DNA from: DAOUJH01 sp965116555 | GTDB lineage: Bacteria > Chloroflexota > Dehalococcoidia > Lucifugimonadales > QGNO01 | DNA length: 64,000 bases | Direction of reading: 5' to 3' | Assembly: GCA_965116555.1 (NCBI GenBank) | Contig: OZ220698.1 | Location: 248,001-312,000, forward strand | In this document: piece after piece, positions 50,645 through 60,317 of the stretch | Layout of the letters: each line of letters begins with the position of its first letter | How positions within the stretch are numbered: position 1 is the stretch's first letter | The notes under the pieces: generated by a model | The model's database searches: none | Seen by the model: the letters and a program-made list of their open reading frames with translations, nothing else | What the model was told of the DNA's origin: nothing | Position numbers and translations under genes: made by a program

Positions 50645-52855
50645 ATGCCTCAGTTTCCCTACGCTGAAGTAGCCGTGGACGCCCCCGTCAGGGACGTACG
50701 CACTTTCACTTACTCCGTGCCGGAGGGGATGTCCGTCTCTCCCGGCCAGATGGTGCAGGCGCCCTTTGGACCCCGCATGGCTGACGGCGTGGTCTTCAGG
50801 CTCAGCCGCAGCACCGACATAGACCCCGTCCGTCCTATCAACGCCTCCGATCCTGCAGGCTCTCTCCTCAGCCAGGAGCAACTGGATCTCGCGGCATGGA
50901 TCGCCGGCTACTACATGGCCTCGCTGTACTCCGCGATCAGCCTCATGCTGCCTCCGGGCTTCCGAAACCGCACGAAGGCCTATCTGGAAAAGCCCGCGGA
51001 AGAAGCCTTGCAAGAGTTGGATGATGAGTTTGCAGCGCGCCTGCTCGGGCAGTTCAAGGGCAAAACGACTGTTGCGCAGGAAAGCTTGTTGCGTCGCGCT
51101 CTGGGTGCAGAGGGCAGCCGTGTGCTGGATAGGCTAATCAGCCGGGGAGTGGTGCGCCGCACCTGGAAGTGGCGTGGCTTCAGGATGACGGGCTCCGCCG
51201 CCGCGGACTCGGAGCCGTCCCAGACGCCGGAGCCGTTCCTAATGCCCAGTCCACACCAGGCGGAAGCGCTGGCAAGCATAAACTCGGCCATTTCCCAGGC
51301 ACGGCATGAGGCGTTTCTTCTCCAGGGCGTTACCGGCAGCGGCAAGACGGAGGTCTATCTGCAGGCGCTGGCCCGCTGCCTTGAAAGCGGCAGGAAGGCG
51401 ATCCTCCTGGTGCCTGAAATATCGCTCACTCCACAGATGGTGCAGAGGTTCCGCGCCAGGTTCCCAGGCCGCGTCGCCGTAATACACAGCCAGCTTTCAC
51501 AGGCCGAGCACCGGCGCGCCTGGTGGGGGATTCACCAGGGTAGATTCGATGTCGTGATAGGCTCGCGCAGCGCTCTCTTCGCGCCGCTGAGGCCCCTTGG
51601 CCTCATAGTTCTGGATGAGGAGCATGAATGGACATACAAGCAGCAGGACCCGGAGCCTCGCTATCACGCACGCACCGTGGCCATGCGCATGGCCCAGGCA
51701 TCCAGAGCCGCCCTGGTCCTGGGCAGCGCAACCCCGGACATCGTTAGCTATCACCGCGCTCTCACCGGACGCCGCCTGCGCCTCTTGCAGATGCCGCACC
51801 GTATTGGCCTCAGCAGCTCCATGGCCGGGGTAAGGATTGTCGATATGAGCCAGGAACTGAGGGACGGCAACCGCAGCATCTTCAGCCGCGCTCTGCAAGA
51901 CGGCCTGCGCCGAGTTATAGATGAGGGCAATCAAGCCATCCTCTTCCTCAACCGCCGTGGCGCAGCCGGTATTGTGCAATGCCGAGACTGCGGCCACGTA
52001 GTGCGATGTCGCAGCTGCGATACCCCGCTTACCTACCACACTTCTCCTGAAAGGCTGGTCTGCCATCAGTGCAACCGTCGTTCCAGAACGGTGGCGCGAT
52101 GCCCAAACTGCCGGCTCAACCGCATTCGCCATCTAGGGCTCGGCACGCAGACCGTTGTCGAGGAGCTGGAAGCGCTCCTCCCCGGGGTTTCCTCCTTGCG
52201 GTGGGACAGAGACGCCGCCGATGAGGTCGGCCACGACGCCATCCTGGAGCGCTTTGCTAAAGGTGAAGCGCAGGTACTGGTGGGCACCCAGATGGTGGCC
52301 AGGGGACTGCACATCCCATCCGTTACCCTGGTAGGCGCAGTCCTTGCCGATATAGGGCTTCATCTACCGGACTTCCGGGCCGGAGAGAGGATATTCCAAC
52401 TGCTCTGCCAGGTCGCGGGACGGGCCGGACGAGGGCCGGGACGGGGCACCGCACTGGTGCAGACCTACAGCCCCCACCACTATGGAGTGGTGCTGGCTTC
52501 CGAGCAGGACTACGCCTCCTTCTACGAGCAAGAAGCGGCTTTCCGAAGAGTCCAGAGGATGCCTCCATACGCCCGTTTGCTCAGGCTCATCTACACCCAC
52601 TTTGACCCTGTCCGAAGCCAGCGTGAAGCGGAGCGGTTGGGAAGGCTCCTGCTAAAGGAGCGTTCCGACTGGGGAATGACGGAAGTAGACGTCCTGGGCC
52701 CGGCCCCGGCCTACAACTCGCGGGTTAGGGGACGTTACCGCTGGCACATCCTGCTGCGAGGGCAGGAGCCGCGCCTGCTCCTGGACAAGGTGTTGACCAA
52801 GGGCGCTTTGCAGGATGGCTGGGTTGTGGACGTTGACCCGGTTACCGTGCTCTGA
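50645..52855 (+). CDS. priA: Primosomal protein N' (PriA helicase)
   Basis: Restarts stalled replication forks by loading the replicative helicase. The 736-aa protein has the N-terminal 3'-DNA-binding domain, the Walker A motif GVTGSGKTEVYL, DEEH box, the zinc-binding insertion (CRDCGHVVRCRSC, then CHQC and CPNC) and helicase motifs V/VI (VLVGTQMVARGLH, QVAGRAGRG). All eight zinc Cys appear present. ATG 50645 has GGAAGG upstream. Confidence 0.96.
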   Translation: MPQFPYAEVAVDAPVRDVRTFTYSVPEGMSVSPGQMVQAPFGPRMADGVVFRLSRSTDIDPVRPINASDPAGSLLSQEQLDLAAWIAGYYMASLYSAISLMLPPGFRNRTKAYLEKPAEEALQELDDEFAARLLGQFKGKTTVAQESLLRRALGAEGSRVLDRLISRGVVRRTWKWRGFRMTGSAAADSEPSQTPEPFLMPSPHQAEALASINSAISQARHEAFLLQGVTGSGKTEVYLQALARCLESGRKAILLVPEISLTPQMVQRFRARFPGRVAVIHSQLSQAEHRRAWWGIHQGRFDVVIGSRSALFAPLRPLGLIVLDEEHEWTYKQQDPEPRYHARTVAMRMAQASRAALVLGSATPDIVSYHRALTGRRLRLLQMPHRIGLSSSMAGVRIVDMSQELRDGNRSIFSRALQDGLRRVIDEGNQAILFLNRRGAAGIVQCRDCGHVVRCRSCDTPLTYHTSPERLVCHQCNRRSRTVARCPNCRLNRIRHLGLGTQTVVEELEALLPGVSSLRWDRDAADEVGHDAILERFAKGEAQVLVGTQMVARGLHIPSVTLVGAVLADIGLHLPDFRAGERIFQLLCQVAGRAGRGPGRGTALVQTYSPHHYGVVLASEQDYASFYEQEAAFRRVQRMPPYARLLRLIYTHFDPVRSQREAERLGRLLLKERSDWGMTEVDVLGPAPAYNSRVRGRYRWHILLRGQEPRLLLDKVLTKGALQDGWVVDVDPVTVL

Positions 52856-52873
52856 CACCCGCCGCCGCCCTGG

Positions 52874-52948
52874 GTTCCCGACTTCTCGGGAACGACGGTA
52901 GGAGGAAGTACGCGGGAACGACGGTTGGAAGGGGGAAGAGGTCTTGCA
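52874..52948. repeat. Intergenic hairpin and degenerate palindromic repeat between priA and secF
   Basis: GTTCCCGA (52874-52881) and TCGGGAAC (52886-52893) form an 8-bp hairpin with loop CTTC. The motif CGGGAACGACGGT follows twice (near 52888 and 52913). A truncated copy of the palindromic repeat family lies at 52928-52948 (GGGGGAAGAGGTCTTGCA). The gap lies between convergent genes. Confidence 0.6.
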
Positions 52949-52957
52949 GGGGTCTGC

Positions 52958-53902
52958 TTAGGCGCGAGACCTAGAGGGGAACGGACTGAAACGGCGCATG
53001 GTGCGGCCTATCTCGCCCGCTTCCCAGGAGACCAGCACCTGGCTTGCTATGGCTATCGAGCTGTAGGTGCCTGAGATCAGGCCTACTAGCAGCACAAGCA
53101 GGAAATTGCGGATGGTATCGCCGCCTAGCAGCAGCAACGCCATAACCGTAATAAGCAGCGTCACGCTGGTGTTCAGCGATCGTCCCAGCGTCTCCAGCAG
53201 GCTGGTGTTCACGTTTTTCTCCAGCCGTTCCGCGGGCAATCGCGCTACGTTCTCCCTGATACGGTCAAAGACCACAATGGTGTCGTTGACGCTGTAGCCA
53301 ATGATTGTGAGCAGTCCCGTGATGAACATAGCGTTCACTTCCAGGTTGATCAACTTGCCCAGTATGGAGAAGATGCCAAGGACAATCAGCACGTCGTGGA
53401 CCAGCGCTATTATAGCCGCCACGCCATATCGGAAAGGATTTGGCACTTGGCGGAATGCCCACGTGATGTAGAGAAGAATGGCAATGGACGCCACCACCAC
53501 GGCTATGAAGGCGTTGCGCACGGTATCCGCAGCCACCACTCCTGAAACGGAGGAAACGTCCAGGCGACTCACCGGCGCCAGCTCTTGGAACGCGTCCTCT
53601 ATAATCTCGCGCTCCGATGTGATGCCCTGCTCCACGTTCCCCTCGCGCAGACGTGACACCCGGATGAAGAACTCTCCACCGCCTGACGGCTGCACTATTG
53701 CCTCGGCATGGTCTAGGCGGGCCAGCATGTCCCTCACGTCCTGCTCCGCGACGGCATCCTCGAATGCTACGCTGATAGTCGAGCCGCCGGTGAACTCTAT
53801 GCCCAGGAACAAAGATGGTGGAATGATCAGAGAGATGATGCTCGGGATCAGTATTATCGCCGACAGCAAATAGAACCAGCGCCGCTTGCTTACGATGTTC
53901 AC
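52958..53902 (-). CDS. secF: Protein translocase subunit SecF
   Basis: A 314-aa inner-membrane protein that, with SecD, uses proton flow to pull exported proteins. The family signature GIEFTGGS, six membrane helices, GLLTIIGYSVNDTIVVFDRIREN and TLGRSLNTSVTLL are present. The GTG start overlaps the secD TAG by one base. Confidence 0.96.
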   Translation of the reverse strand: MNIVSKRRWFYLLSAIILIPSIISLIIPPSLFLGIEFTGGSTISVAFEDAVAEQDVRDMLARLDHAEAIVQPSGGGEFFIRVSRLREGNVEQGITSEREIIEDAFQELAPVSRLDVSSVSGVVAADTVRNAFIAVVVASIAILLYITWAFRQVPNPFRYGVAAIIALVHDVLIVLGIFSILGKLINLEVNAMFITGLLTIIGYSVNDTIVVFDRIRENVARLPAERLEKNVNTSLLETLGRSLNTSVTLLITVMALLLLGGDTIRNFLLVLLVGLISGTYSSIAIASQVLVSWEAGEIGRTMRRFSPFPSRSRA

Positions 53903-55542
53903 TAGCTGTCGCCTCCCTCTTCAATTGCGCCGGCAGCCGCCGTCCTTGTCTGGGGCAGCTTCTCAGGACTGAATATCCCTCTGCGCCGGCCCAGCGGCGA
54001 GAAGTTAAGCAGGTTGAGCAACGTCTTGCTCACCGTCAACGCGCTGAACATGCTCAACGTCACCCCAATGGCAAGGGTGAGGGCAAAACCGGCTATAAGG
54101 CTGGCCCCCAGACGCTGTCCGAACCAGAACAGGATGGCACAGATGATCAGCGTGGACACGTTGCCGTCCCTTATGGAGGTCCAAGCCCGGCTGAATCCTA
54201 TGTCAATGGCAGAGGTAAGCGTCCTGCCCAAGCGCAGTTCCTCCTTCATCCTTTCAAATATCAAGATGTTGGCGTCTACCGCCATTCCTATCGATAAGAT
54301 GAAGGCGGCCACGCCGGCCAGGGTCAAGGTTATGGGAACCATCTTGAAGACGCTGAGCACCGCAGCCGTGTAGATGAGCAGCGCCACCGCAGCCACCAAA
54401 CCGGCCATCCGGTAGTACATAACCATGAACAGGAGCACAAGGCATAACCCCACTATTCCCGCGATAAGGCTCTTCCGCAGTGATTCCGCCCCGAGAACCG
54501 CGTCGACGTCCTGTTGCTGCACAACCTCGATAGGAATGGGCAGCCTACCAGACTCAAGCTGTATGGCTATGGTGTGCACCCGTTCCGGTGTGAAGGTTGG
54601 CCCCTCTATGAACGCGGCTCCCGCCAGAATGGGCTGGTTCACCACCGGCGCTACTATCTCCTCTTCGTCAAGGAACACCGCAAAGCGGTTGTCGGTTCCC
54701 GCCAGCCGTGTTGTCATCTCCGCGAAGAGACTCGTACCACGGGAGTTGAACTGTACGTTCACAATGGGAGTACCCTTGGTCTGGTGTGTACCGGCGTAGG
54801 CACGCGCCAGGTCTTCTCCGGTCAGACCCGTTTCCTGGTCAACGTGGTTGTCGGGGAGCTCGCAGGGGTAAGTCACTTCTCCACTGGGCAGTGTGAAGGG
54901 AGTGACCTGCAGACAGTTGCGCTCCTTGAACTCCAAGCGCGCCGTTTGACCTATCAGCCTCTTCACCTCCTCCACGTCGCCCACCCCGGGTAGCTGCACC
55001 AGGACCCGGTTGTTGTCCATGAGCTGGATCACCGGCTCGGTCACGCCAAACGGGTTTATGCGGCGGGCGATGGTGTCGAGCACACCGTCCATCTGGTCTC
55101 TGGTCGGATTGGCCTGTATTTCCTGGACGGTCATCGTGTCTACCGGGGCTATCTGCTCGCCCAACGCGTTGCGAATGTCCTGGTCGTCCACGATGTCAGG
55201 AGTTATAGTGTTCCCTCGCACTATGACAATGTTGGCCTCGCTGCCTTGGCGCACCGAGGCCTCCGTCTTGCCGTTGTCGTTGAACACGGTAGACACGGCT
55301 TCCAGGTCGGAGACCGGTTCTTCAAAGGTGATGGTCAGCTCTTGCGTTCCTCTAGCCTGGTAGACCAGATGGCTGCCTCCCTGAAGATCCAATCCCAAGC
55401 GCATTCCCAGAATAGCGTCGCTGCCGCGCTCGAAACGGTTCCCCATAGCAACGATGTCTATGTTCTGGAATGTCAGCGAGTACGCGGATATCCCAATGAC
55501 CGCGATGATAACAAGAATGCGCCAAATACCTACTCTACGCAT
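53902..55542 (-). CDS. secD: Protein translocase subunit SecD
   Basis: A 546-aa partner of SecF. The N-terminal helix is followed by LGLDLQGGSHLVYQ, a large periplasmic P1-type domain, then helices with MAVDANILIFERMKEEL and FSALTVSKTLL. Both genes appear complete. Its start overlaps the 3' end of the tRNA nucleotidyltransferase gene by 8 bp. Confidence 0.96.
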   Translation of the reverse strand: MRRVGIWRILVIIAVIGISAYSLTFQNIDIVAMGNRFERGSDAILGMRLGLDLQGGSHLVYQARGTQELTITFEEPVSDLEAVSTVFNDNGKTEASVRQGSEANIVIVRGNTITPDIVDDQDIRNALGEQIAPVDTMTVQEIQANPTRDQMDGVLDTIARRINPFGVTEPVIQLMDNNRVLVQLPGVGDVEEVKRLIGQTARLEFKERNCLQVTPFTLPSGEVTYPCELPDNHVDQETGLTGEDLARAYAGTHQTKGTPIVNVQFNSRGTSLFAEMTTRLAGTDNRFAVFLDEEEIVAPVVNQPILAGAAFIEGPTFTPERVHTIAIQLESGRLPIPIEVVQQQDVDAVLGAESLRKSLIAGIVGLCLVLLFMVMYYRMAGLVAAVALLIYTAAVLSVFKMVPITLTLAGVAAFILSIGMAVDANILIFERMKEELRLGRTLTSAIDIGFSRAWTSIRDGNVSTLIICAILFWFGQRLGASLIAGFALTLAIGVTLSMFSALTVSKTLLNLLNFSPLGRRRGIFSPEKLPQTRTAAAGAIEEGGDS

Positions 55543-57016
55543 AATCGCCTTCTATTCTACCAGCAGAGGCTACCTCCCTTGCCAGAGCAAGAGCCTCCTT
55601 TCTGCTGCCGATTTCTCCGGTGGCCTGGGCCTCTTCCACCACGTTTAGCACTTTCCCCAGCATTGGCCCCGGCTTCAGTCCCAGCGCATCCATCACCTGG
55701 TGTCCGTCCACCAAGCGGGGTGAGGAGACCGCTTCTTCCTGATGCAAGCCGGTTTCCAGAGCATGGCGTATTACCTTTGTGTAGCTCTGCCACTCTTCTT
55801 GTTCAATCTGCGGTCCCCGCGCCGCCAGGTAGTCCGCCAGGCTCAGATAGAGGGTATCGATTGCCACGTCTCCCAGGCTGCGAAAGAACCGGTACACGGC
55901 GCGCTGAGTAGGCATCTCGCCTTTCTGGTTCATCTGGCTCGGTCTCAGGTGGTGCTCCACCTGCGTCGCCACCATCTCCCTGCCGCGGCGGCTCAACCTC
56001 AGTCGGCCCAGCGCCTTCCTTACAGTCTCTGCTCCCTGCTCCTCATGTCCAAAGAAGCGCGTCCTTCCCTCCGGCGTCACCATCTTGGTCGCCGGCTTGG
56101 CCACGTCGTGCAGCAGCGCGGTGAGCTTGAGCAGTGTGCTCCGGGTGTGCCCGTCAGAAACCGTTTCCGCAAAGTGTCCTTCCAATTTGCCGTCCCAGGG
56201 CACTTCCTCCAGTATCCAATCAGGCTTCAGCGAGCGGGTCATCAGGCCTTCCGCCATCCGCACCGATTCGATGTTGTGCTCCAGCACGGTCCAGTAGTGC
56301 TCCTTGGGCTGGGTCACCCCCCGGCCTTCCTCAAGTTCGGGAAGAATGCGGCAAAGCAGTCCCAGCTTGTCCAGAAGATATACGTTATCTACCGCCTCTC
56401 CGGATGCTAGTATGGCGAGAAACTCGTCACGCACCCGCTCCGCCGACACCTTGTCCAGCAGCGGCGCGTCACGCCGGATGAGGTGAACCGTCTCGCCCTC
56501 GATGTCGAATCCCAGGGAAGCCCGCAGGCGCACCGCACGCAGCAGGCGTATGGCGTCTTCCTGGAAGACGCCGTCTCCTATGGCGCGAACCACACCTTTC
56601 GATATGTCTCCCATGCCATCGAACGGATCGAGTATGGATTCCGTCCACTCCTCTTCCAGTAGGCCGGACAGGGGCGCGCTCATGGCGTCGATAGTGAAGT
56701 CGCGCCTTGCCAGGTCCTGTTCTCTATCGCCCTGCAGGGAGGCCAGGTCTATCCGCCACTCCCCCTCGCTTTGCAGCACCACGCGGGCTATCTGATGCGG
56801 CTGATCCAACGCAACGTACGACCCGCCCATCTCTCCGGCCAAGCGGCGGGCCACCTCCATGGCATCTCCGCGCACGGTTATATCCAGGTCTGTGGTCAGC
56901 CTGTCCAGCAGCGCGTCGCGCAGAAAGCCGCCCACGGCGTGAGGCTGCTCCTCTTCAGGAATCCGGGCTATGACTCGCTGGATTAGCGATTTGACCTGCG
57001 TACTCAGTGGGTTCAT
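55535..57016 (-). CDS. CCA tRNA nucleotidyltransferase / polyA polymerase family with HD domain
   Basis: A 493-aa class II nucleotidyltransferase: AVGGFLRDALLDR, TDLDITVRG (the catalytic Asp pair), RRDFTIDAM, and VFQEDAIRLLRAVRLRASLGF form the head. The C-terminal half carries an HD phosphohydrolase domain (TALLHDVAKP). It adds CCA to tRNA 3' ends or acts as an A-adding enzyme; a chromosome-wide search would settle whether another CCA enzyme exists. selC encodes its own CCA. It overlaps secD by 8 bp. Confidence 0.88.
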   Translation of the reverse strand: MNPLSTQVKSLIQRVIARIPEEEQPHAVGGFLRDALLDRLTTDLDITVRGDAMEVARRLAGEMGGSYVALDQPHQIARVVLQSEGEWRIDLASLQGDREQDLARRDFTIDAMSAPLSGLLEEEWTESILDPFDGMGDISKGVVRAIGDGVFQEDAIRLLRAVRLRASLGFDIEGETVHLIRRDAPLLDKVSAERVRDEFLAILASGEAVDNVYLLDKLGLLCRILPELEEGRGVTQPKEHYWTVLEHNIESVRMAEGLMTRSLKPDWILEEVPWDGKLEGHFAETVSDGHTRSTLLKLTALLHDVAKPATKMVTPEGRTRFFGHEEQGAETVRKALGRLRLSRRGREMVATQVEHHLRPSQMNQKGEMPTQRAVYRFFRSLGDVAIDTLYLSLADYLAARGPQIEQEEWQSYTKVIRHALETGLHQEEAVSSPRLVDGHQVMDALGLKPGPMLGKVLNVVEEAQATGEIGSRKEALALAREVASAGRIEGDYA

Positions 57017-57029
57017 TGCAAAAGTAGAC

Positions 57030-57566
57030 TTATTCCGCGGTTGCCTTGGAACCTACGGATTCCGCCTCTTCGCTCTCCTCCTCTTCGTAATCCTTGGGTT
57101 CCAGCTTGTACAGTTTGTCCGGGCTTTCCAGGTGGTCTATGTAGAGAACGCCGTTCAGGTGGTCGGTCTCGTGTTCAATAGCCTGCGCCAGCAGGCCCTC
57201 CGCTTTCACAGTGTAGCGCTTGCCGTTCCTGTCCAGCGCCCGCACCTTCACCGTTTCAGAGCGAATCAGCTCTCCTCGGTACCCAGGTATGCTCAGGCAA
57301 CCCTCGTCGACCTCGCGCTCACCGTTTCGTTCCACCACTTCGGGATTGATCAGAACCAGCGGCTCCTCCATCTCAGGGGTCTGGATCACGGCCACCTTCT
57401 GCAGCACTCCCACCTGGTTGGCGGCAAGGCCCACGCCGTTTTCATGCGGCATGGTCTCCAGCATATCGTCGATCAGACGCTGGATTCGATTATCGATACC
57501 ACGCAGCTTCTTTGCCTTTTCACGCAGGACGGGGTCAGGCACGAAACGGAGGCCGAGCAGAGCCAA
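57030..57566 (-). CDS. def: Peptide deformylase
   Basis: Removes the formyl group from nascent proteins. The 178-aa protein has the three PDF motifs: GVGLAANQVG, EGCLSIPG (Cys metal ligand) and IEHETDHLNGVL (HExxH). The start is taken as TTG 57566, with AAGGG 6 bases upstream, giving a typical N-terminus (LGLRFVPDPVLR); an in-frame start 17 codons earlier would add an odd extension. Acidic C-terminal tail. Confidence 0.93.
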   Translation of the reverse strand: MALLGLRFVPDPVLREKAKKLRGIDNRIQRLIDDMLETMPHENGVGLAANQVGVLQKVAVIQTPEMEEPLVLINPEVVERNGEREVDEGCLSIPGYRGELIRSETVKVRALDRNGKRYTVKAEGLLAQAIEHETDHLNGVLYIDHLESPDKLYKLEPKDYEEEESEEAESVGSKATAE

Positions 57567-57760
57567 GATACACCCTTTGCGGTAGATTACGGATTTCGAA
57601 AGGAAATTATATACCAAATTTCAAAATAGTGCCCTTGTCGGATATCAGCGAGCTCTTGAACGGACCCAAATTCAGGCGCGACCGGCTAACGGATACCCCC
57701 TAAACGATTGGCAGCAATTCCGCTATGCTAAGCGGAACACGAAACACAGAAGGAGGCGAC

Positions 57761-58384
57761 ATGAACATCGCCATACTGGGCACGGGACGCATGGGCACAG
57801 GCCTAGCCAGGGGCTGGGTCAAAGCGGGTCATGAGGTAACATTTGGCTCTAGGGATCCCGGCGCGAACCAAGCCGCCGCCGAGCAGATCGGCGCGGGGAT
57901 TAGCGGCTACGCGGATGCCCTTCACAACGCTGAAGCGGTGGTCATCGGCGTGCCGTACGGCGCAGTCCTCGAAGTCATAGCTCCGCTCCGCGACCTGCTG
58001 AGGGAGAAAATTGTCATCGACATCACCAATCCCATGGACAACCTGCCGCCGGAAGGTTCCGGCGCGCAGAGTACGGCCGCGGTCATTGGTCCCGGGGCCA
58101 GGGTGATTCCCGCCTTCAAGGCCACCTTCCACGGCACGCTGGGAGAACCGATAGATCCCGCTACCGGCATGGCGCGGGACGTCTTCTTTTGCGGCGACGA
58201 TAGCGAGGCAAAGGAGGTCGTGGCCTCACTGATAGAAGACCTGGGCTTTCGCGCCGTGGACTGCGGGCCTCTGAGCCGGGCCAACCTGCTGGATTTGATG
58301 GTGCCGCTGATCATAGAGGTAGACGGCCGTTACAACATGGGACGGTCCGGGTCGTGGAAGCTGCTTGGTCAACCCGCTGGTTGA
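57761..58384 (+). CDS. NADP/F420-type dinucleotide-binding oxidoreductase
   Basis: A 207-aa protein of the F420-dependent NADP reductase-like family: AILGTGRMGTGLARGW (nucleotide loop), FGSRDPGANQ with the Arg suited to NADP, VIGVPYGAVLEV and DITNPMD. True F420 enzymes of this kind are about 220 aa. No F420 biosynthesis gene is in the window, so the cofactor is open. AGGAGG lies 4 bases before ATG 57761. Confidence 0.78.
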   Translation: MNIAILGTGRMGTGLARGWVKAGHEVTFGSRDPGANQAAAEQIGAGISGYADALHNAEAVVIGVPYGAVLEVIAPLRDLLREKIVIDITNPMDNLPPEGSGAQSTAAVIGPGARVIPAFKATFHGTLGEPIDPATGMARDVFFCGDDSEAKEVVASLIEDLGFRAVDCGPLSRANLLDLMVPLIIEVDGRYNMGRSGSWKLLGQPAG

Positions 58385-58461
58385 GCTTACTTTGACACCG
58401 CTCAAAGGCCAAAATATAATCCCGCCATCCAGTCCGTGAGGTAAGGATAGGGAGGAAGAAC

Positions 58462-59808
58462 ATGACTGTAACCTCTAGCCAGTCTTTTGAAGAAGCTGTT
58501 GCCGAGTACATAGAAAAGTCCAGGGCGCAAATAGGCGAGGAGATCATGGAGCACATCCCGCCCTGGCCACCCGCTCCCTTCGAGCAAGGGCCGCCTCCCT
58601 TTGAAGCGGCTTTGCGCTTGGACTCCCAGTCGATCAAGTCGTTTGCCAGAAACCTGGGCGACGACAACCCCCTCTACACCGACCCCGAATACGGGAGAAG
58701 CACCCGCTACGGTTGCCAGATTGCTCCTGGCGTGGTGGTCTCCACCATCCGTTACCCCACCGGCCACGGCGCAAGAAGGCCGGAGGGATATCCGGTGGCC
58801 AACTTCTACTCCGGCACCGCTTTCGAGTTCTTTGACGCAATCAGGGTGGGCTCCAAGTTCCGCACCACCAAAGTGCCCAGCGAGCTTGTGGAGAAGCAGG
58901 GCTCAAAGGGCGCGCTGCTCTTTCTGATCACTGAGCTGAACTACTGGGACTACCACGGAGACCTTATGGCAAAGGTCTACTCGACGCAGATACAGGTGCC
59001 CACCGCAACCATGGGCGGCGGCAGGTCGATGGACCCCAAGCGCCTGGGTGAGCGCATGCTTTACGAACGCGGCGCTTCCAACTACAGCGCGGATGACATT
59101 GCGGACATCATCGATAAGATGCAGAACAAGTTCCGCCGCGGCGCGGAAACGCTGTACTGGGAGGACGTTGAGGTAGGGGAGAAGCTGGGCCCGGTGATTC
59201 TGCCGCCATGGACGCTGCAAGACCAGCTTGCCTATCACTTCCTCACCTATGCCGCCTCCGCCGGCGAAGAGATGGACGGAGACGTCTACAGCTTTGAGCC
59301 GGCGTATCGCAATATGCGGCGGTGGCCCGGCCGCGCCCGCATCCATCCCAACACGTACTGGCCGTGGACGCCCGGCAACGAGCACGAGGACGCCGTGCTT
59401 TCGCCGTATCGCACACAGCCGCTGCCTTTCGATTTCGGATTGCAGCGTTGCCAGTTCCCTCAGCAGCTGCTCACCAACTGGATGGGCGACGACGGATTCA
59501 TCCGCAGGCAGCAGGCCAGCTTGAGAAGGCCCGTCTTCTACTCGGACGTTACCACCTACACCGGTGAGGTGGTGAAGAAGTACAAGGTGACCGAGAAGGG
59601 CGAGGACGGCGGAGTTCCCGGCGAGCACGAGTACCACGCCGTGGGCATTCGCATAAGCGGCGTGAACCAGGTGGGCGAGGAGCAGGCCCCGGGCACGGCG
59701 ACGGTCTATCTGCCGTCGAGAGAGGGAGGCCCGGTTGAGTTGCCGATTCCGCATGCGGCCAAGCCGCCGTACGTGCCGTTCGAGACTTTCCGCAGGGACT
59801 GGTTCTAA
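58462..59808 (+). CDS. Double hot-dog (MaoC/FAS1-like dehydratase) protein
   Basis: A 448-aa protein in two hot-dog halves: the first (about 35-180) has an N-terminal hydratase domain with FARNLGDDNPLYTDPEYG and GCQIAPGVVVSTI; the second (about 225-400) is more divergent (ETLYWEDVEVGEKLGPVILPP, shown here in part). It probably hydrates or dehydrates an enoyl-CoA/hydroxyacyl-CoA. The exact substrate is not evident. It ends in a Pro-rich stretch (PHAAKPPYVPFETF). Confidence 0.72.
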   Translation: MTVTSSQSFEEAVAEYIEKSRAQIGEEIMEHIPPWPPAPFEQGPPPFEAALRLDSQSIKSFARNLGDDNPLYTDPEYGRSTRYGCQIAPGVVVSTIRYPTGHGARRPEGYPVANFYSGTAFEFFDAIRVGSKFRTTKVPSELVEKQGSKGALLFLITELNYWDYHGDLMAKVYSTQIQVPTATMGGGRSMDPKRLGERMLYERGASNYSADDIADIIDKMQNKFRRGAETLYWEDVEVGEKLGPVILPPWTLQDQLAYHFLTYAASAGEEMDGDVYSFEPAYRNMRRWPGRARIHPNTYWPWTPGNEHEDAVLSPYRTQPLPFDFGLQRCQFPQQLLTNWMGDDGFIRRQQASLRRPVFYSDVTTYTGEVVKKYKVTEKGEDGGVPGEHEYHAVGIRISGVNQVGEEQAPGTATVYLPSREGGPVELPIPHAAKPPYVPFETFRRDWF

Positions 59809-59869
59809 GATTCGTATTAGGCCGTCGCCATTCTGAGCTTTGCAAAGAGTCCAAAGTCTCTGCCTCCAT

Positions 59870-59911
59870 ACCTCTTCCCCCTCGATGGGGGAAGATTGAG
59901 ATGGGGGTGAA
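59870..59911 (-). repeat. Palindromic repeat, copy 2 (left of DUF559, inverted)
   Basis: Reverse complement of the family consensus; hairpin CTTCCCCC / GGGGGAAG with loop TCGAT on the plus strand. It ends 11 bp before the DUF559 start codon. Confidence 0.85.
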
Positions 59912-59922
59912 GACCGCATGCC

Positions 59923-60267
59923 ATGTCCAACACAGACAAACCTCGCCAACTTAGAAAAAGCCCCACAGACGCAGAGCGAGCGTTGTGGACCATCTTACGT
60001 CGCCGACAGGTGTCGGGTTATAAATTTCGCCGACAAGCGCCTATAGGTCAGTATATCGTTGACTTCGTATGCTTCGAGAAGAGGCTCGTCATTGAAGTGG
60101 ACGGCGGGCAGCACGTAGAGTCGGCGTACGACGCCATGCGCACTGCCTGGCTGAAGCGCGAAGGCTTCAAAGTGATGAGGTTCTGGAACAACCAGGTATT
60201 GCAAGAGACGGACGCCGTGCGAGAAGCGATATTCCTGGCTGTTCAGCCGCCGTCACCCCCATCCTAA
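59923..60267 (+). CDS. DUF559 family small nuclease-like protein
   Basis: A 114-aa protein with the DUF559 layout: SPTDAERALWTILRRRQVSG, YKFRRQAPIGQYIVDFVC, then KRLVIEVDGGQH and RTAWLKREGFKVMRFWN. The Asp-(X)-Glu-X-Asp core (VDF... IEVDGGQH) is like that of Vsr/PD-(D/E)XK nucleases. Its last codons (QPPSPPS) read into the right palindromic repeat and an inverted copy precedes the start, so the gene sits between inverted repeats. Function unproven; DNA nicking is inferred from the fold. Confidence 0.83.
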   Translation: MSNTDKPRQLRKSPTDAERALWTILRRRQVSGYKFRRQAPIGQYIVDFVCFEKRLVIEVDGGQHVESAYDAMRTAWLKREGFKVMRFWNNQVLQETDAVREAIFLAVQPPSPPS

Positions 60268-60293
60268 CCTTCCCCCATCAAGGGGGAAGGGAC
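60254..60293 (+). repeat. Palindromic repeat, copy 3 (right of DUF559)
   Basis: CACCCCCATCCTAACCTT, then the hairpin CCCCC-ATCAA-GGGGG. It overlaps the last codons and stop of the DUF559 gene and faces opposite to copy 2. Confidence 0.85.
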
Positions 60294-60317
60294 ATTAGGG
60301 TTGTTAGCCGATGCTAT

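Noticed and set aside
58903..59949. Minus-strand 348-codon frame opposite the hot-dog protein
   Set aside because: It is antisense to a recognisable hydratase; the translation is Arg/Leu/His rich like other shadow frames.
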